64,000 nt of DNA from Nocardioides sp. Soil805. Lineage in GTDB: Bacteria > Actinomycetota > Actinomycetes > Propionibacteriales > Nocardioidaceae. The stretch is from assembly GCF_001429625.1 (NCBI RefSeq), contig NZ_LMSU01000001.1, forward strand, positions 935,498-999,497, read 5' to 3'. A program made the translations under genes and the position numbers. The notes under the pieces were generated by a model. The model did no database searches and was not told where the DNA came from. It saw only the letters and a list, made by a program, of their open reading frames with translations. Shown one piece after another: positions 50,475 to 60,032 of the stretch (its first letter is position 1; each line of letters begins with the position of its first letter).

Positions 50475-51596
50475 TCAGGCGGTGAGGCCGTCGTCGGACG
50501 CGACCAGCTGACGCCGTACGGCGATCGCGGCGGCGCGTCCGGCCCGGTTGGCGCCGATCGTGCTCGCGGACGGGCCGTAGCCGACCAGCTGGACCCGCGG
50601 GTCCCGCACGGCCGTCACCGCGCTCTGCACGGCCCCGCCGACGTCGAGCTGGATGCCGCCCGCGGCCGTGCGCAGCCGGAGCGGGGCGAGGTGGCCGACG
50701 GCCGGGCGGAAGCCGGTGGCCCACACGATGACGTCGACGCGCTCGAACGCCGCGTGTCCTGAGCCCGTCGAAGGGTCGCCCCAGCGGACGCCGCCGGGCT
50801 CGATCCGGTCGAACATCGGGTGCCTGCGGTAGGCGCCGAGCCGCTCGGCCTCCCGTTCCTGCGGGCGCAGGGACAGCCCGGTGACGCCGACGACGCTCGC
50901 CGGCGGCAGCCCGCGTCGTACCCGGTCGGCGACCAGCGTGACGGCCGCGAGACCGGCCTCGGGGTCGAAGTCACCGGTGCGCCAGACCGGCTCGCGGCGG
51001 GTGACCCAGAGGGTGTCGGTGACCGGCGCGAGCTCGCCGAGGAGCTGCACCGCCGAGGCCCCGCCGCCGACCACGAGGACCCGCCTCCCGGCGAAGTGCT
51101 CCGGCCCCGGGTAGTCGGCCGTGTGCAGCTGCTCGCCGGCGAAGGTCTCGATGCCCGGGTAGTGCGGGACGAACGGCTGCGTCCAGGTGCCGGTCGCGTT
51201 GACGAGCGTGCGGGTGCGCCAGGACCGGCCGCCGGTGGTGTGCACGACGAGCAGGTCGTCCTCGCTGCTGACCGCGTCGACGACGTGGGGGCGCAGCACC
51301 GGCAGGTCGAAGCGCCGCTCGTAGTCGGCGAACCACGCCGGTACGACGACGTTGGCGGCGGCGTCCGAGCGGCCCGGCGCGGTGGCGTCCGGCAGGTCGG
51401 CCACGCCGTGCACGTCCTCCATGGTCAGGGAGTCCCACCGGTGCTGCCACGCGCCGCCCGGTCGCTCGTCGGCGTCGAGGACCACGTGGTCGACGCCGCG
51501 CAGCGCGAGGTGCCGTGACGCGGAGAGCCCGGCCTGGCCGGCGCCGATGACGAGGGAGTCGAGGACGTGGTCCTGGTCGCGGTCGTGGGCGGGCAC
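50475..51596 (-). CDS. FAD-dependent oxidoreductase (flavin-monooxygenase-like)
   Basis: 373 aa. FAD-site GAGQAGLSASRHLALRG (residues about 18-34), NADPH-site VLVVGGGASAVQLL (about 170-183), ATGTW between, and WATGFRPAVGHL near the end, as in CzcO/Trk-type flavoproteins. The residues PSTGSGHAAF between GGVRWGD and ERVDVIVWATGF are encoded by a REP-like element. ATG 51596. Divergent from the fumarase gene. Confidence 0.83.
   Translation of the reverse strand: MPAHDRDQDHVLDSLVIGAGQAGLSASRHLALRGVDHVVLDADERPGGAWQHRWDSLTMEDVHGVADLPDATAPGRSDAAANVVVPAWFADYERRFDLPVLRPHVVDAVSSEDDLLVVHTTGGRSWRTRTLVNATGTWTQPFVPHYPGIETFAGEQLHTADYPGPEHFAGRRVLVVGGGASAVQLLGELAPVTDTLWVTRREPVWRTGDFDPEAGLAAVTLVADRVRRGLPPASVVGVTGLSLRPQEREAERLGAYRRHPMFDRIEPGGVRWGDPSTGSGHAAFERVDVIVWATGFRPAVGHLAPLRLRTAAGGIQLDVGGAVQSAVTAVRDPRVQLVGYGPSASTIGANRAGRAAAIAVRRQLVASDDGLTA
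50755..50777 (-). repeat. REP-like short element inside the FAD oxidoreductase gene
   Basis: On the minus strand the sequence reads GACCCTTCGACGGGCTCAGG and then ACA, differing by one base from the widespread CCCTTCGACAGGCTCAGGAC-type repeat. It is in frame and encodes DPSTGSG, an addition that breaks an otherwise conserved loop. Confidence 0.55.
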
Positions 51597-51643
51597 ACCC
51601 GTTCAACGTCCGGGCGGCGTCCGCTATGCCCGACCCCGCGGCG

Positions 51644-51649
51644 TACCCT
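51644..51649 (+). promoter_or_regulatory. -10 box of the class I fumarase gene
   Basis: TACCCT, 8 nt before GTG 51658. Confidence 0.5.
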
Positions 51650-51657
51650 GAGCGCTC

Positions 51658-53361
51658 GTGAGCGAAGCTGAGTTCCGCTATTCCGACCTCCTGCCGACCG
51701 GCGCCGACGAGACGCCGTACCGGTTGATCACCACCGAGGGCGTGTCCACCACCGAGGTCGACGGCCAGACCTTCCTGCGGGTGTCGCCGGAGGCGATCCA
51801 GCGGCTGACCGCCGAGGCGATGCACGACATCAGCCACTACCTGCGGCCCGCGCACCTCGCCCAGCTGCGCCGGATCATCGACGACCCCGAGGCCAGCGGC
51901 AACGACCGCTTCGTCGCGCTCGACCTGCTCAAGAACGTCAACATCTCCGCCGGCGGCGTGCTGCCGATGTGCCAGGACACCGGCACCGCGATCGTGATGG
52001 GCAAGAAGTCCGAGGGCGTCCTGACCGGCATCGACGACGGCGAGGCGATCAGCCGCGGCGTGTACGACGCGTACACGAAGCTCAACCTGCGCTACTCCCA
52101 GCTCGCGCCGCTGACGACGTTCGAGGAGAAGAACACCGGCACCAACCTGCCGGCGCAGATCGAGATCTACTCGACCCCGCAGACGTCGGGGAAGCCCGAG
52201 TACAAGTTCCTCTTCATGGCCAAGGGCGGCGGCTCGGCCAACAAGTCGTTCCTGTTCCAGGAGACCAAGGCGATCCTCAACCCCGACCGCCTGCTCACCT
52301 ACCTCGACGAGAAGATCCGCTCGCTCGGCACGGCCGCCTGCCCGCCGTACCACCTCGCCGTCGTCATCGGCGGCACCTCCGCGGAGTTCGCGCTCAAGAC
52401 CGCGAAGTACGCCTCCGCGCACTACCTCGACAACCTCCCGACGTCCGGCTCCATGTCGGCCCACGGCTTCCGCGACCTCGAGCTCGAGGAGGAGGTCTTC
52501 AAGCTCACGCAGTCCTTCGGGATCGGCGCGCAGTTCGGCGGGAAGTACTTCTGCCACGACGTCCGCGTCGTCCGGCTCCCCCGCCACGGCGCCTCATGCC
52601 CCGTCGCGATCGCGGTCTCGTGCTCGGCGGACCGCCAGGCGCTGGGCAAGATCACGCCCGAGGGGGTCTTCCTCGAGCAGCTCGAGACCGACCCCGCGCA
52701 GTACATGCCCTCGGCCGGCGTCTCCGAGGAGATCGCCGCCGGCGAGGTCGTCGAGATCGACCTCAACCAGCCCATGGACCAGATCCTCGCGGAGCTGTCG
52801 AAGCACCCGGTGAAGACCCGGCTCTCGCTCACCGGCCCGCTCGTGGTGGCCCGCGACATCGCGCACGCCAAGATCAAGGAGCGCCTCGACGCCGGCGAGG
52901 AGATGCCGTCGTACCTGCGCGACCACCCCGTCTACTACGCCGGGCCCGCCAAGACCCCCGAGGGGATGGCGTCGGGGTCGTTCGGGCCGACGACGGCCGG
53001 CCGCATGGACTCCTACGTCGAGCAGTTCCAGGCCGCGGGCGGGTCGAAGGTGATGCTCGCCAAGGGCAACCGCTCCAAGGTCGTCACCGAGGCCTGCGGG
53101 ACCCACGGCGGCTTCTACCTCGGCTCGATCGGGGGCCCGGCCGCGCGGCTGGCCCAGGACTGCATCACCTCGGTGTCGGTGCTGGAGTACGAGGAGCTCG
53201 GCATGGAGGCGGTCTGGAAGATCGAGGTCGAGGACTTCCCGGCCTTCATCGTGGTCGACGACAAGGGCAACGACTTCTTCACCGACCCCTCCGGCGCCGT
53301 CACCGTGCCGCTCAGCTCGCTGTCGGCGGCGGGCATCCGGGTGCGCTCGCAGGAGAAGTGA
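51658..53361 (+). CDS. fum: Fumarate hydratase class I (iron-sulfur)
   Basis: 567 aa, the long FumA/FumB-type single chain (alpha plus beta region). Cluster ligands are expected at MCQDTGTA (Cys about 105), [15 protein letters not shown] and [12 protein letters not shown]. It interconverts fumarate and malate in the TCA cycle and is oxygen sensitive. The window also holds fumC, the oxygen-stable class II enzyme. GTG start, leader very short. Separated from the second STAND regulator by 105 bp. Confidence 0.94.
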   Translation: MSEAEFRYSDLLPTGADETPYRLITTEGVSTTEVDGQTFLRVSPEAIQRLTAEAMHDISHYLRPAHLAQLRRIIDDPEASGNDRFVALDLLKNVNISAGGVLPMCQDTGTAIVMGKKSEGVLTGIDDGEAISRGVYDAYTKLNLRYSQLAPLTTFEEKNTGTNLPAQIEIYSTPQTSGKPEYKFLFMAKGGGSANKSFLFQETKAILNPDRLLTYLDEKIRSLGTAACPPYHLAVVIGGTSAEFALKTAKYASAHYLDNLPTSGSMSAHGFRDLELEEEVFKLTQSFGIGAQFGGKYFCHDVRVVRLPRHGASCPVAIAVSCSADRQALGKITPEGVFLEQLETDPAQYMPSAGVSEEIAAGEVVEIDLNQPMDQILAELSKHPVKTRLSLTGPLVVARDIAHAKIKERLDAGEEMPSYLRDHPVYYAGPAKTPEGMASGSFGPTTAGRMDSYVEQFQAAGGSKVMLAKGNRSKVVTEACGTHGGFYLGSIGGPAARLAQDCITSVSVLEYEELGMEAVWKIEVEDFPAFIVVDDKGNDFFTDPSGAVTVPLSSLSAAGIRVRSQEK

Positions 53362-53466
53362 CCCGACTGGTCCGAATGGGCCATGACAGGGCTCCGGTGA
53401 CCCCGCGATGCTGGAACCGGAAGGTTGCTCGGGCGACGCCGCAGGGCCGTCGGCGAGGAGTCGAGG

Positions 53467-56394
53467 GTGGGAGGACTGCCACGACCTGACATCCCGCCGG
53501 GACCGCAGCGGGACCTCGTCGATGCCCTGCACGACCTCCACCTCGCGGCAGGCTGGCCCAGCCTGCGGACCCTCGCGCGCTCGGCGGGGTGCAGCCACAC
53601 CACCATCTCCCACGTCTTCTCCACCGCCCGCCTGCCCGCCTGGGGCGTCCTCGAGCTGGTCGTCGAGGCGCTGGGCGGCGACACGGCCAGGTTCCACGAC
53701 CTGTGGCTCGCGGCCGGCCGGGGCGAGGCACCGGCCCCGGGAGGGCGACGGGCGATCGCGGGGCGTCGCGACGAGCTCCACGCCGTACGCCGGCACCTCG
53801 AGACCGGCACCGGCCTCATGCTGCTCGTCGGTGAGGCCGGCATCGGGAAGACCCGCCTCGCGACCGCCGCGGCCTCCGACGCGGTCGGCGTCACGGTGCT
53901 GACCGGGCACTGCCTGCGGCTGTCGGTCGACGTCCCGCTGCTACCGACCTCGGCGGTCCTCCGGTCCGCCCACGAGACGGGCGACGGCACCTGGCTCGTG
54001 GAGGCGCTCGCCCGGTCCCCGGGCTACGTGGAGGAGTCCCTCAAGCGTCTGCTGCCCGAGCTGGAGCACGGGGGGACCCCACCCGAGCCCGAGGACGGCT
54101 GGTCGCGCCAGCGGCTGATGTCGGCGATCCGCACGGTCCTCGCCGCGCTCCACGAGGTCCGGCCGGTGGCGGCGGTCTTCGAGGACCTGCACTGGGCGGA
54201 CACCGCGACGCTGGCCATGCTGGAGCACCTCGTCAACGGCGGTTCCGGGCCGCCCCTGCTCGGCACCTTCCGGCTCGACGACGCGACCGCACGCACCGAC
54301 GCGACCGAGTGGTTCGCCCGCATCCGACGCGTGCCCGGGGTGACCACCGTGGAGCTCGAGCCGTTGACCCTGTCCGAGACGACGCTCCAGGTGGAGCTGC
54401 TCGGCATCTCGTTGCCCCCCGACGAGGTGGGCCGGCTCCACGCCCGGAGCCGTGGCCAGCCCCTCTTCACCGAGCAGCTGCTGGCCGCCGACGAGACCGG
54501 GGAGGACCTACCGGCCCTGCTGCGCGACCTGCTGGACCGTCGTCTCGACGGGCTCCGACCGGGGTCCTGGCCGGTCGTGGTGGCGCTGGCCGTCGCCGGG
54601 CACCCGTTGCGCCTCGACCAGCTGGGCTCCGCGAGCGGGCTCGAGCCCGACGAGCTGCTCGAGTGCCTGCACGAGCTGCACGACCAGCACCTCCTGGGCG
54701 AGGCCCGGGACGATCGCGTCGAGCTGCAGCACCCACTGCTGGCCGAGGCCATCCAGCGACGGCTGGTCCCCGGGGAGGGTGGGCCCTTCCACCACCGACT
54801 CGCGGAGGCGTTCGAGAGCGCCGCCGCGCCGGCCCCGGCCGCGGACGTGGCCTCGCACTGGCAGGCGGCCGGGCGGCCCGACCGCGAGGTCGGTTGGCGG
54901 ATCCGCGCCGCCCGCGAGGCAGAGCTCCGGTTCGCCGCTCCCCAGGCGGCCACGCACTGGCTCCGGGCGATCCGGATCTGGCCGGACGGGGCCGAGCGCA
55001 TGGGCGATCCCCCGGTGGACCTCGTGGGGGCCTACTTCGCGGCGATGGACGCGTTCGAGGAGTCGTCCGAGCCCGAGCGCGCCTCCGCCCTCGCCCAGGA
55101 GGCCCTCGCGCTCACGAGCGGGATGGACGACGAACAGCTCGCCGGCCTCTACCGGCGAGCCGCCGACTACCTCGGCGAGGTCGACGAGGAGTCGGCCCTG
55201 GTCCTCATCAACAAGGCGACGACCTACCTGCGTCACGTCCCCACGTCGACGAGCCACCTCGACACGTTGCGCCTGCGAGCCGCGACCCTCAACGGGCTGG
55301 GCCGGCTGTCCGAGGGCCTGCGCGACGCCCGGCGGGTGGTCGAGATCAGCCGCGAGCTGGGCGACCCGGACGAGCTGCGCTCCTCGCTGATGCACGTCGC
55401 CTGGTACGAGGCGGCGACCGGCGACTCCGAGGACGCCGTCCAGCACGCCGCCGAGGCCGCGGCGCTCCCGACCCTGCGGGACGACCCCGTCCGCGAGGTC
55501 CAGCTGTGCATGCGCCACACCGACCTGCTCCTGATGGCGGGAGCCTCCGCCGAGGAGATCGAGAACGCCGGCGCGTCCGGCCTCGAGGCGGCCGACCGCT
55601 GGGGGATCGACACCTCCCCCTCGAGCGCCCTGCGCGCCAACGTCGCCGACGCGCTGCGCCGCTCCGGGCACACCGGTCGGGCGGCGGCCCTCATCGACCC
55701 GTTGACCGAGGGCGACCTCGACCACCACCGGTGGGCCCTCCACACCGAGCGGGCCACGCTCGACATGATGCGGGGACGCAGCGACGACGCCCTCCGGCGC
55801 TTCACCGCCCTGGACGCCGTCGAGCTGCCGTCGTTGTGGAACCGGGCCGACGTGACGCAGTACGCCGCCCACACCGAGCTCTGGCTCGGCCGCCCGCAAG
55901 CCGCCTGGGACCGGCTGGTCACCACGCTCGAGCTCGCGGCCCGTTTCGACGTGATCTCCTCGTTCGGCATGCTGCTGGCCCTCGCGGCCCGGGCGGCTGC
56001 GGACCTGGTCGAGGGCAGCCCGGCCGATGCGGTGGCCCGCCGTCGGTACGCCGAGCGGCTGCGCGCCATCCGGTCGACGCCGCACCGCGACCCGCTGGCC
56101 GAGCCCGCCCCCGCGGCGATCACCGTCTCGTGGACGGCCGAGATGGAGCGCCTCACCGGCGGTCACGACGTGCGTCCGTGGCTGGCCGCCGCGTCGGCGT
56201 GGGACGGCCTGGGGCGACCCCACTACGCGGCGTACGCCCGGTGGCGCGCGGCGCAGGCCAGCATCGCCGGTGGTCACGCCGGGCGAGCCCCGGCCCTGTT
56301 GCGCCGGGCGGCCCGGGATGCCCGGGAGCACGCCCCCCTGCTCGCCGCGATCATGGCGACCCAGCAGGAGGGCGTCGCGGACCCGTCCGCCTGA
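53467..56394 (+). CDS. HTH-STAND ATPase-TPR regulator, copy 2
   Basis: 975 aa. Same architecture as the protein at 47229: LPRPDIPPGPQRDLV opening, HTH in WPSLRTLARSAGCSHTTISH (about 28-47), Walker A GEAGIGKTR (about 121-129), Walker B AVFEDLHWAD (about 236-245), HARSRGQPLFTEQLL, TPR-like C-terminus, no LuxR HTH. GTG 53467 with GAGGAG (53455-53460) 6 nt ahead is chosen over the TTG at 53425. The N-terminal halves of the two regulators match much better than the C-terminal sensor halves, suggesting different ligands. Confidence 0.85.
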   Translation: MGGLPRPDIPPGPQRDLVDALHDLHLAAGWPSLRTLARSAGCSHTTISHVFSTARLPAWGVLELVVEALGGDTARFHDLWLAAGRGEAPAPGGRRAIAGRRDELHAVRRHLETGTGLMLLVGEAGIGKTRLATAAASDAVGVTVLTGHCLRLSVDVPLLPTSAVLRSAHETGDGTWLVEALARSPGYVEESLKRLLPELEHGGTPPEPEDGWSRQRLMSAIRTVLAALHEVRPVAAVFEDLHWADTATLAMLEHLVNGGSGPPLLGTFRLDDATARTDATEWFARIRRVPGVTTVELEPLTLSETTLQVELLGISLPPDEVGRLHARSRGQPLFTEQLLAADETGEDLPALLRDLLDRRLDGLRPGSWPVVVALAVAGHPLRLDQLGSASGLEPDELLECLHELHDQHLLGEARDDRVELQHPLLAEAIQRRLVPGEGGPFHHRLAEAFESAAAPAPAADVASHWQAAGRPDREVGWRIRAAREAELRFAAPQAATHWLRAIRIWPDGAERMGDPPVDLVGAYFAAMDAFEESSEPERASALAQEALALTSGMDDEQLAGLYRRAADYLGEVDEESALVLINKATTYLRHVPTSTSHLDTLRLRAATLNGLGRLSEGLRDARRVVEISRELGDPDELRSSLMHVAWYEAATGDSEDAVQHAAEAAALPTLRDDPVREVQLCMRHTDLLLMAGASAEEIENAGASGLEAADRWGIDTSPSSALRANVADALRRSGHTGRAAALIDPLTEGDLDHHRWALHTERATLDMMRGRSDDALRRFTALDAVELPSLWNRADVTQYAAHTELWLGRPQAAWDRLVTTLELAARFDVISSFGMLLALAARAAADLVEGSPADAVARRRYAERLRAIRSTPHRDPLAEPAPAAITVSWTAEMERLTGGHDVRPWLAAASAWDGLGRPHYAAYARWRAAQASIAGGHAGRAPALLRRAARDAREHAPLLAAIMATQQEGVADPSA

Positions 56395-56408
56395 GTCCGC
56401 TCACACGC

Positions 56409-59219
56409 TCACACCGGGGCGACGACCAGCGACCCGCGACGGCGGGCGTCGAGCGGCGAGGGCCGGCGCTCGAGGCGGGCGTCGAGGACCCTCAGCGCCG
56501 GCTCGGGCTGCCCCGAGCTCACCAGCGCGAAGAGCAGCGTCTCCTCGACCACCTCCCGCTGCGCGGCCGAGCCCCCGACGCGCACGAGGGTGGGCAGCAG
56601 GTCGGTGAGGACCTCCGCGGCGCGCGTCCAGTCCTGCTGCCCGGCGGCGAGCAGCGCCTCGCACAGCGCCGTGCCGGTCGCGCGGATCGCCGGGTCGGAC
56701 GACGAGCGGCAGTGGTCGCGCAACCGCGCCAACCGCGCGAGGTCACCGGCGGCGGCGAGGGCCAGCGCCGAGTGCATCGCCACGAAGGGCGTCTCGGGGC
56801 GGTCGATGAGGTCGGCCCCGGCGGCCTCGAGCACGCACTCCACCGGCGGCGGGGCGGCCTCCGCCGGGAAGGCCTGCGAGCCGGCGGCCGCGTCCCAGTC
56901 GGCGGTGGTGATCCGCCAGCGCCACAGCAGCGACGCCGAGTCGATCAGCGACCGGACACCCGTCACCGCCGGCGGGGCGAGCTGGCTGTAGTAGCGCTGC
57001 CGGACCGCCTCGGTGTCCCCGAGCGCCAGGTCGTGCAGGGCGGCGTGCCAGGAGAAGTGCGCCCGGTGCGAGGCGGACCGGCCGCTCTCGGCCACCCAGT
57101 GGTCGAGCCAGACCCGGCCGCTCTCGTGCCGACCGGTCTCGTACATCACGTGCGTCTGCGCGTGCACCGCGTGTCCCGAGGACGGCTCGCAGAACAGCGC
57201 GCTCTCCGCGAGCAGGCCGGCCTCGTCGAAGCGCCCCTGGTCCTGGCGGGTGAAGGCGAGCAGCGAGATGTACCACCAGTGGTCCCCGTACGCCGGGGCG
57301 AGGCCGTCGACGAGGTCCCACGCCTCCTGCTGGATGTCGGTGACCCCGGAGAACGCGATCGTCGGCACCGCCGCCGAGACGGCCAGCACGTCGCGGGGGT
57401 GGCGGGCGATGTGGTTCATCAGCGCCGCCGCACCCTCGTGGCGGGTGTCGTCGACCCGGCGGCCGATGACGTCGACCAGGCTGCGCTCCCGCTCGTCGCC
57501 GCGCGCGAGCACGGCACGGCGGGCCGCCTGGAGGGACCCGGCCACGTCCGTGACCGCCCCGGCCTCGTGGCCGAGCATCGCCAGCGCGGCGTGGGCGAGC
57601 GCGAAGTCGGGGTCGAGCGCCGCGGCCTCGCGGAGCAGCTCCTCGCCACCGGACTGCAGGCGCATCACCCGCTCCAGGCCGGCGTTGTAGCGTGAGGCCG
57701 CCTCGGCGGTCGCGGACAGCGGCAGCCCCAGCGGGTCGCGGGGACGCGCGACGGGGTGGTGCCCGCTCACCAGCCGGCCGTCCTCGAGACGCCGCGGCAT
57801 CGGGGAGACGGCGTCGAGGACGTCGACCGCGAGGCCGAGGGCCTGGCTGCGGATCTCCGGGACCGCCGTCGACTCCCACAGCTCGCCGCGGCGCAGCGCG
57901 CCCAGCGTCCACACCGGCGCGTCGGCGCGCCCGGTCGAGTCGAGCAGGCGTCCGTCGCGGGTGCGGAAGCCCATCCCGGCGGTCGCGGCCTGGGCGAGGG
58001 ACACCCCGCCCCGCACGGCGAAGAGGTCGTCGAGCAGCGGGTTGCCGAGGCGGCGTACGTCGAGGGCGGGCCCCGTGCAGTTGACCACCCAGCCGACGTC
58101 GTGCGTCGAGCCGTCGGCGAGGGTGACCCGCAGGCCACCGCCCGTGAGCGGGACCGCGTCGGCGACCGTGCCGGTGAGGTGGCGCAGCCGGTCGGCAGCG
58201 GCCAGCTCGCGCAGCACCGCGGCCGAGCTGGGGGGCATGCGGTGGCGCACGCGGTTCCAGTCGCTCGCGTCGGAGGCCAGGAACTCCGTCCGGTCCTCCT
58301 CCGAGAGCCGCTGCCACAGCTCGCTGACCCGGAAGCGCAGCCCGTCGAGGGCCGGGCGCCAGTCGCCGCCGCTCGCCCGCACCCGCTCGACGTGCTCGGC
58401 GACGCTGGTGCGCAGCTCGGCCAGGGTGGAGCCCCAGTCGTCGACGTCGGGGATGGCGGCCAGCTGGAGCTCGTCGGCGTGCCGTGCCGGCAGCTCGCCG
58501 CTGCGCGAGACGGCGAGGACGCGCCGGTCCTCGCGCCCGCCGGGACGGGTGAGGGACAGCACCACGTCGACCATGGTGAGGCCGGCTCCTACGAGCAGGA
58601 CGTCGCCGGCGCCGACCCGGTCGCGGCGTACGACGTCGAGGGCGCCGGGTGCCCAGGGGTCGGGGACGAAGAACGGGGAGCCGGTGAGCCCGTCCGGCGC
58701 CCAGGCGTGGCCCGCGGCCGGCAGGCCCGTGGCGACGACCACGGCGTCGGCCGCCAGGTCGTGCCCGTCGTCGAGGAGCACCGTCGCGCCGCCGGCCCGG
58801 CGCCGCAGGCCCACGGCCCCGGCCCGCACGTGGCGCAGGGAGGCGGTCGAGGAGGCCAGGTCGAAGGCGTCGGCCAGCGTCTCCTCGAGGTAGCGCGCGT
58901 ACTGACGCCGGGGCGCGAAGGTGCCCGGCTCCGCGCCGGTGGCGTACTGCTGACGGGCCCGCCAGGCGACGAAGTGGCCGGGGTCCTGCGGCAGCGCGGT
59001 CATGCCTGCGGCCGGCACGTTGAGGAGGTGCTCGTCGTCGCTCGTGCCGAAGGCGGTCCCCCGCCCCGGACGATCCGCCGGGTCCACGACCACCACGTCC
59101 ACACCGGTGCCCCGCTGGTGGGCGGTGCGGGCGAGGTGGAGCGCGACGAGCGTGCCCGCCGCTCCGCCGCCGATGATCACGACCTGGGGACGACCCGACC
59201 CCGTGGAACCCTGCGCCAC
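56409..59219 (-). CDS. Fusion protein: FAD-NAD(P)-binding domain plus TTC38-like TPR domain
   Basis: 936 aa. Residues about 1-480 are a flavoprotein of the NAD_binding_9 type: VVIIGGGAAGTLVALHLAR at the start, DRPGRGTAFGTSDDEHLLNV, a second Rossmann site VLLVGAGLTMVDVVLSL (about 208) and WVVNCTGPALDVRRLGN. From about 490 it changes to a helical repeat domain with features of the TTC38 family: YGDHWWYISLLAFTRQDQGR, SSGHAVHAQTHVMYETGRHE, HRAHFSWHAALHDLALGD. GTG start 59219 with AAGGAGG (minus, 59226-59232). The joint function is unknown. Confidence 0.85.
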   Translation of the reverse strand: MAQGSTGSGRPQVVIIGGGAAGTLVALHLARTAHQRGTGVDVVVVDPADRPGRGTAFGTSDDEHLLNVPAAGMTALPQDPGHFVAWRARQQYATGAEPGTFAPRRQYARYLEETLADAFDLASSTASLRHVRAGAVGLRRRAGGATVLLDDGHDLAADAVVVATGLPAAGHAWAPDGLTGSPFFVPDPWAPGALDVVRRDRVGAGDVLLVGAGLTMVDVVLSLTRPGGREDRRVLAVSRSGELPARHADELQLAAIPDVDDWGSTLAELRTSVAEHVERVRASGGDWRPALDGLRFRVSELWQRLSEEDRTEFLASDASDWNRVRHRMPPSSAAVLRELAAADRLRHLTGTVADAVPLTGGGLRVTLADGSTHDVGWVVNCTGPALDVRRLGNPLLDDLFAVRGGVSLAQAATAGMGFRTRDGRLLDSTGRADAPVWTLGALRRGELWESTAVPEIRSQALGLAVDVLDAVSPMPRRLEDGRLVSGHHPVARPRDPLGLPLSATAEAASRYNAGLERVMRLQSGGEELLREAAALDPDFALAHAALAMLGHEAGAVTDVAGSLQAARRAVLARGDERERSLVDVIGRRVDDTRHEGAAALMNHIARHPRDVLAVSAAVPTIAFSGVTDIQQEAWDLVDGLAPAYGDHWWYISLLAFTRQDQGRFDEAGLLAESALFCEPSSGHAVHAQTHVMYETGRHESGRVWLDHWVAESGRSASHRAHFSWHAALHDLALGDTEAVRQRYYSQLAPPAVTGVRSLIDSASLLWRWRITTADWDAAAGSQAFPAEAAPPPVECVLEAAGADLIDRPETPFVAMHSALALAAAGDLARLARLRDHCRSSSDPAIRATGTALCEALLAAGQQDWTRAAEVLTDLLPTLVRVGGSAAQREVVEETLLFALVSSGQPEPALRVLDARLERRPSPLDARRRGSLVVAPV

Positions 59220-59320
59220 GACATACCTCCTTAGACGATTGACTCACTCTACTTTCCATCCGACGAGATCGGTGAATGGACACGGCGCCGCCCGGGACCG
59301 ATCCCGGGCGCCCGGACAGG

Positions 59321-59326
59321 CAGGAT
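59321..59326 (+). promoter_or_regulatory. -10 box deciding the start of the spermidine-synthase-like gene
   Basis: CAGGAT followed by 7 nt and ATG 59334. The in-frame ATG at 59325 would overlap this box. Confidence 0.45.
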
Positions 59327-59333
59327 GGTGCGC

Positions 59334-60032
59334 ATGCCAGACACCGAGGCCAGCTCCGCAGAGATCGCTCGCGCCACCTCGCCCCGCGGCGAGCTGGTGC
59401 TGCGGCGTCGCACCACCCCGGGCGCCCCCGACGTCGTCGAGCTCCGCGTCAACGGTGTCTTCGTGATGGACACCCTCGAGACGAGCACCGAGATCGAGAT
59501 GGCCGGGGTCGCCCTCGACCTGGTGGACGACCCCCGCGACGTGGTGATCGGCGGGCTCGGGCTGGGCTTCACCCTCCAGCGCATCCTCGCCGACGTCCGC
59601 GTCGAGCGCGCCACGGTCGTGGAGATCGAGGAGTCACTCATCGGCTGGATGCGCGACGGCACCGTGCCGCACGGGCCCACGCTGCTGGCCGACCAGCGGG
59701 TGAGGATCGTCAACGCCGACATCCTGATGGCCATCGCCGAGGCCAGGGACACCCACGACCTGCTGCTGCTCGACGTCGACAACGGCCCGGGCTACCTCGT
59801 CCACGACGGCAACGCGGACGTCTACGGCCGCGACTTCCTCGCCCGCTGCCGCGAGATCCTCAACCACCGCGGGGCGCTCGTCGTCTGGTCGGCAGCACGC
59901 TCGCCCGAGCTGCTCACGGCGCTCGAGGACGTCTTCGGGGCCGCCGAGGAGCGGGCGTACGACGTCCTGCTCCAGGACCGCCCGGAGGAGTACTTCCTCT
60001 ACGTCGCGCGGCGCTCCCCCGCCGACGACTGA
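59334..60032 (+). CDS. Spermidine-synthase-like protein (SAM-dependent fold)
   Basis: 232 aa. GGLGLGFTLQRILAD is the nucleotide-binding strand-loop (residues about 69-83), VVEIEESLIGWMRDG and LLLLDVDNGPGYLVHD follow. It has the spermine/spermidine synthase fold but lacks the usual N-terminal tetramer strands, so aminopropyl transfer is uncertain. ATG 59334 is leaderless. Its stop lies inside the convergent regulator gene, 34 bp overlap. Confidence 0.8.
   Translation: MPDTEASSAEIARATSPRGELVLRRRTTPGAPDVVELRVNGVFVMDTLETSTEIEMAGVALDLVDDPRDVVIGGLGLGFTLQRILADVRVERATVVEIEESLIGWMRDGTVPHGPTLLADQRVRIVNADILMAIAEARDTHDLLLLDVDNGPGYLVHDGNADVYGRDFLARCREILNHRGALVVWSAARSPELLTALEDVFGAAEERAYDVLLQDRPEEYFLYVARRSPADD

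Noticed and set aside
56409..59219. FAD-TPR gene as two genes joined by a sequencing frameshift
   Set aside because: The frame is continuous with no stop or internal start with ribosome site near the junction; the possibility is kept only as a refutation test.
57756..59234. Plus-strand ORF of 492 codons opposite the FAD-TPR gene
   Set aside because: Shadow frame rich in Val-Asp-Arg; nothing recognisable.
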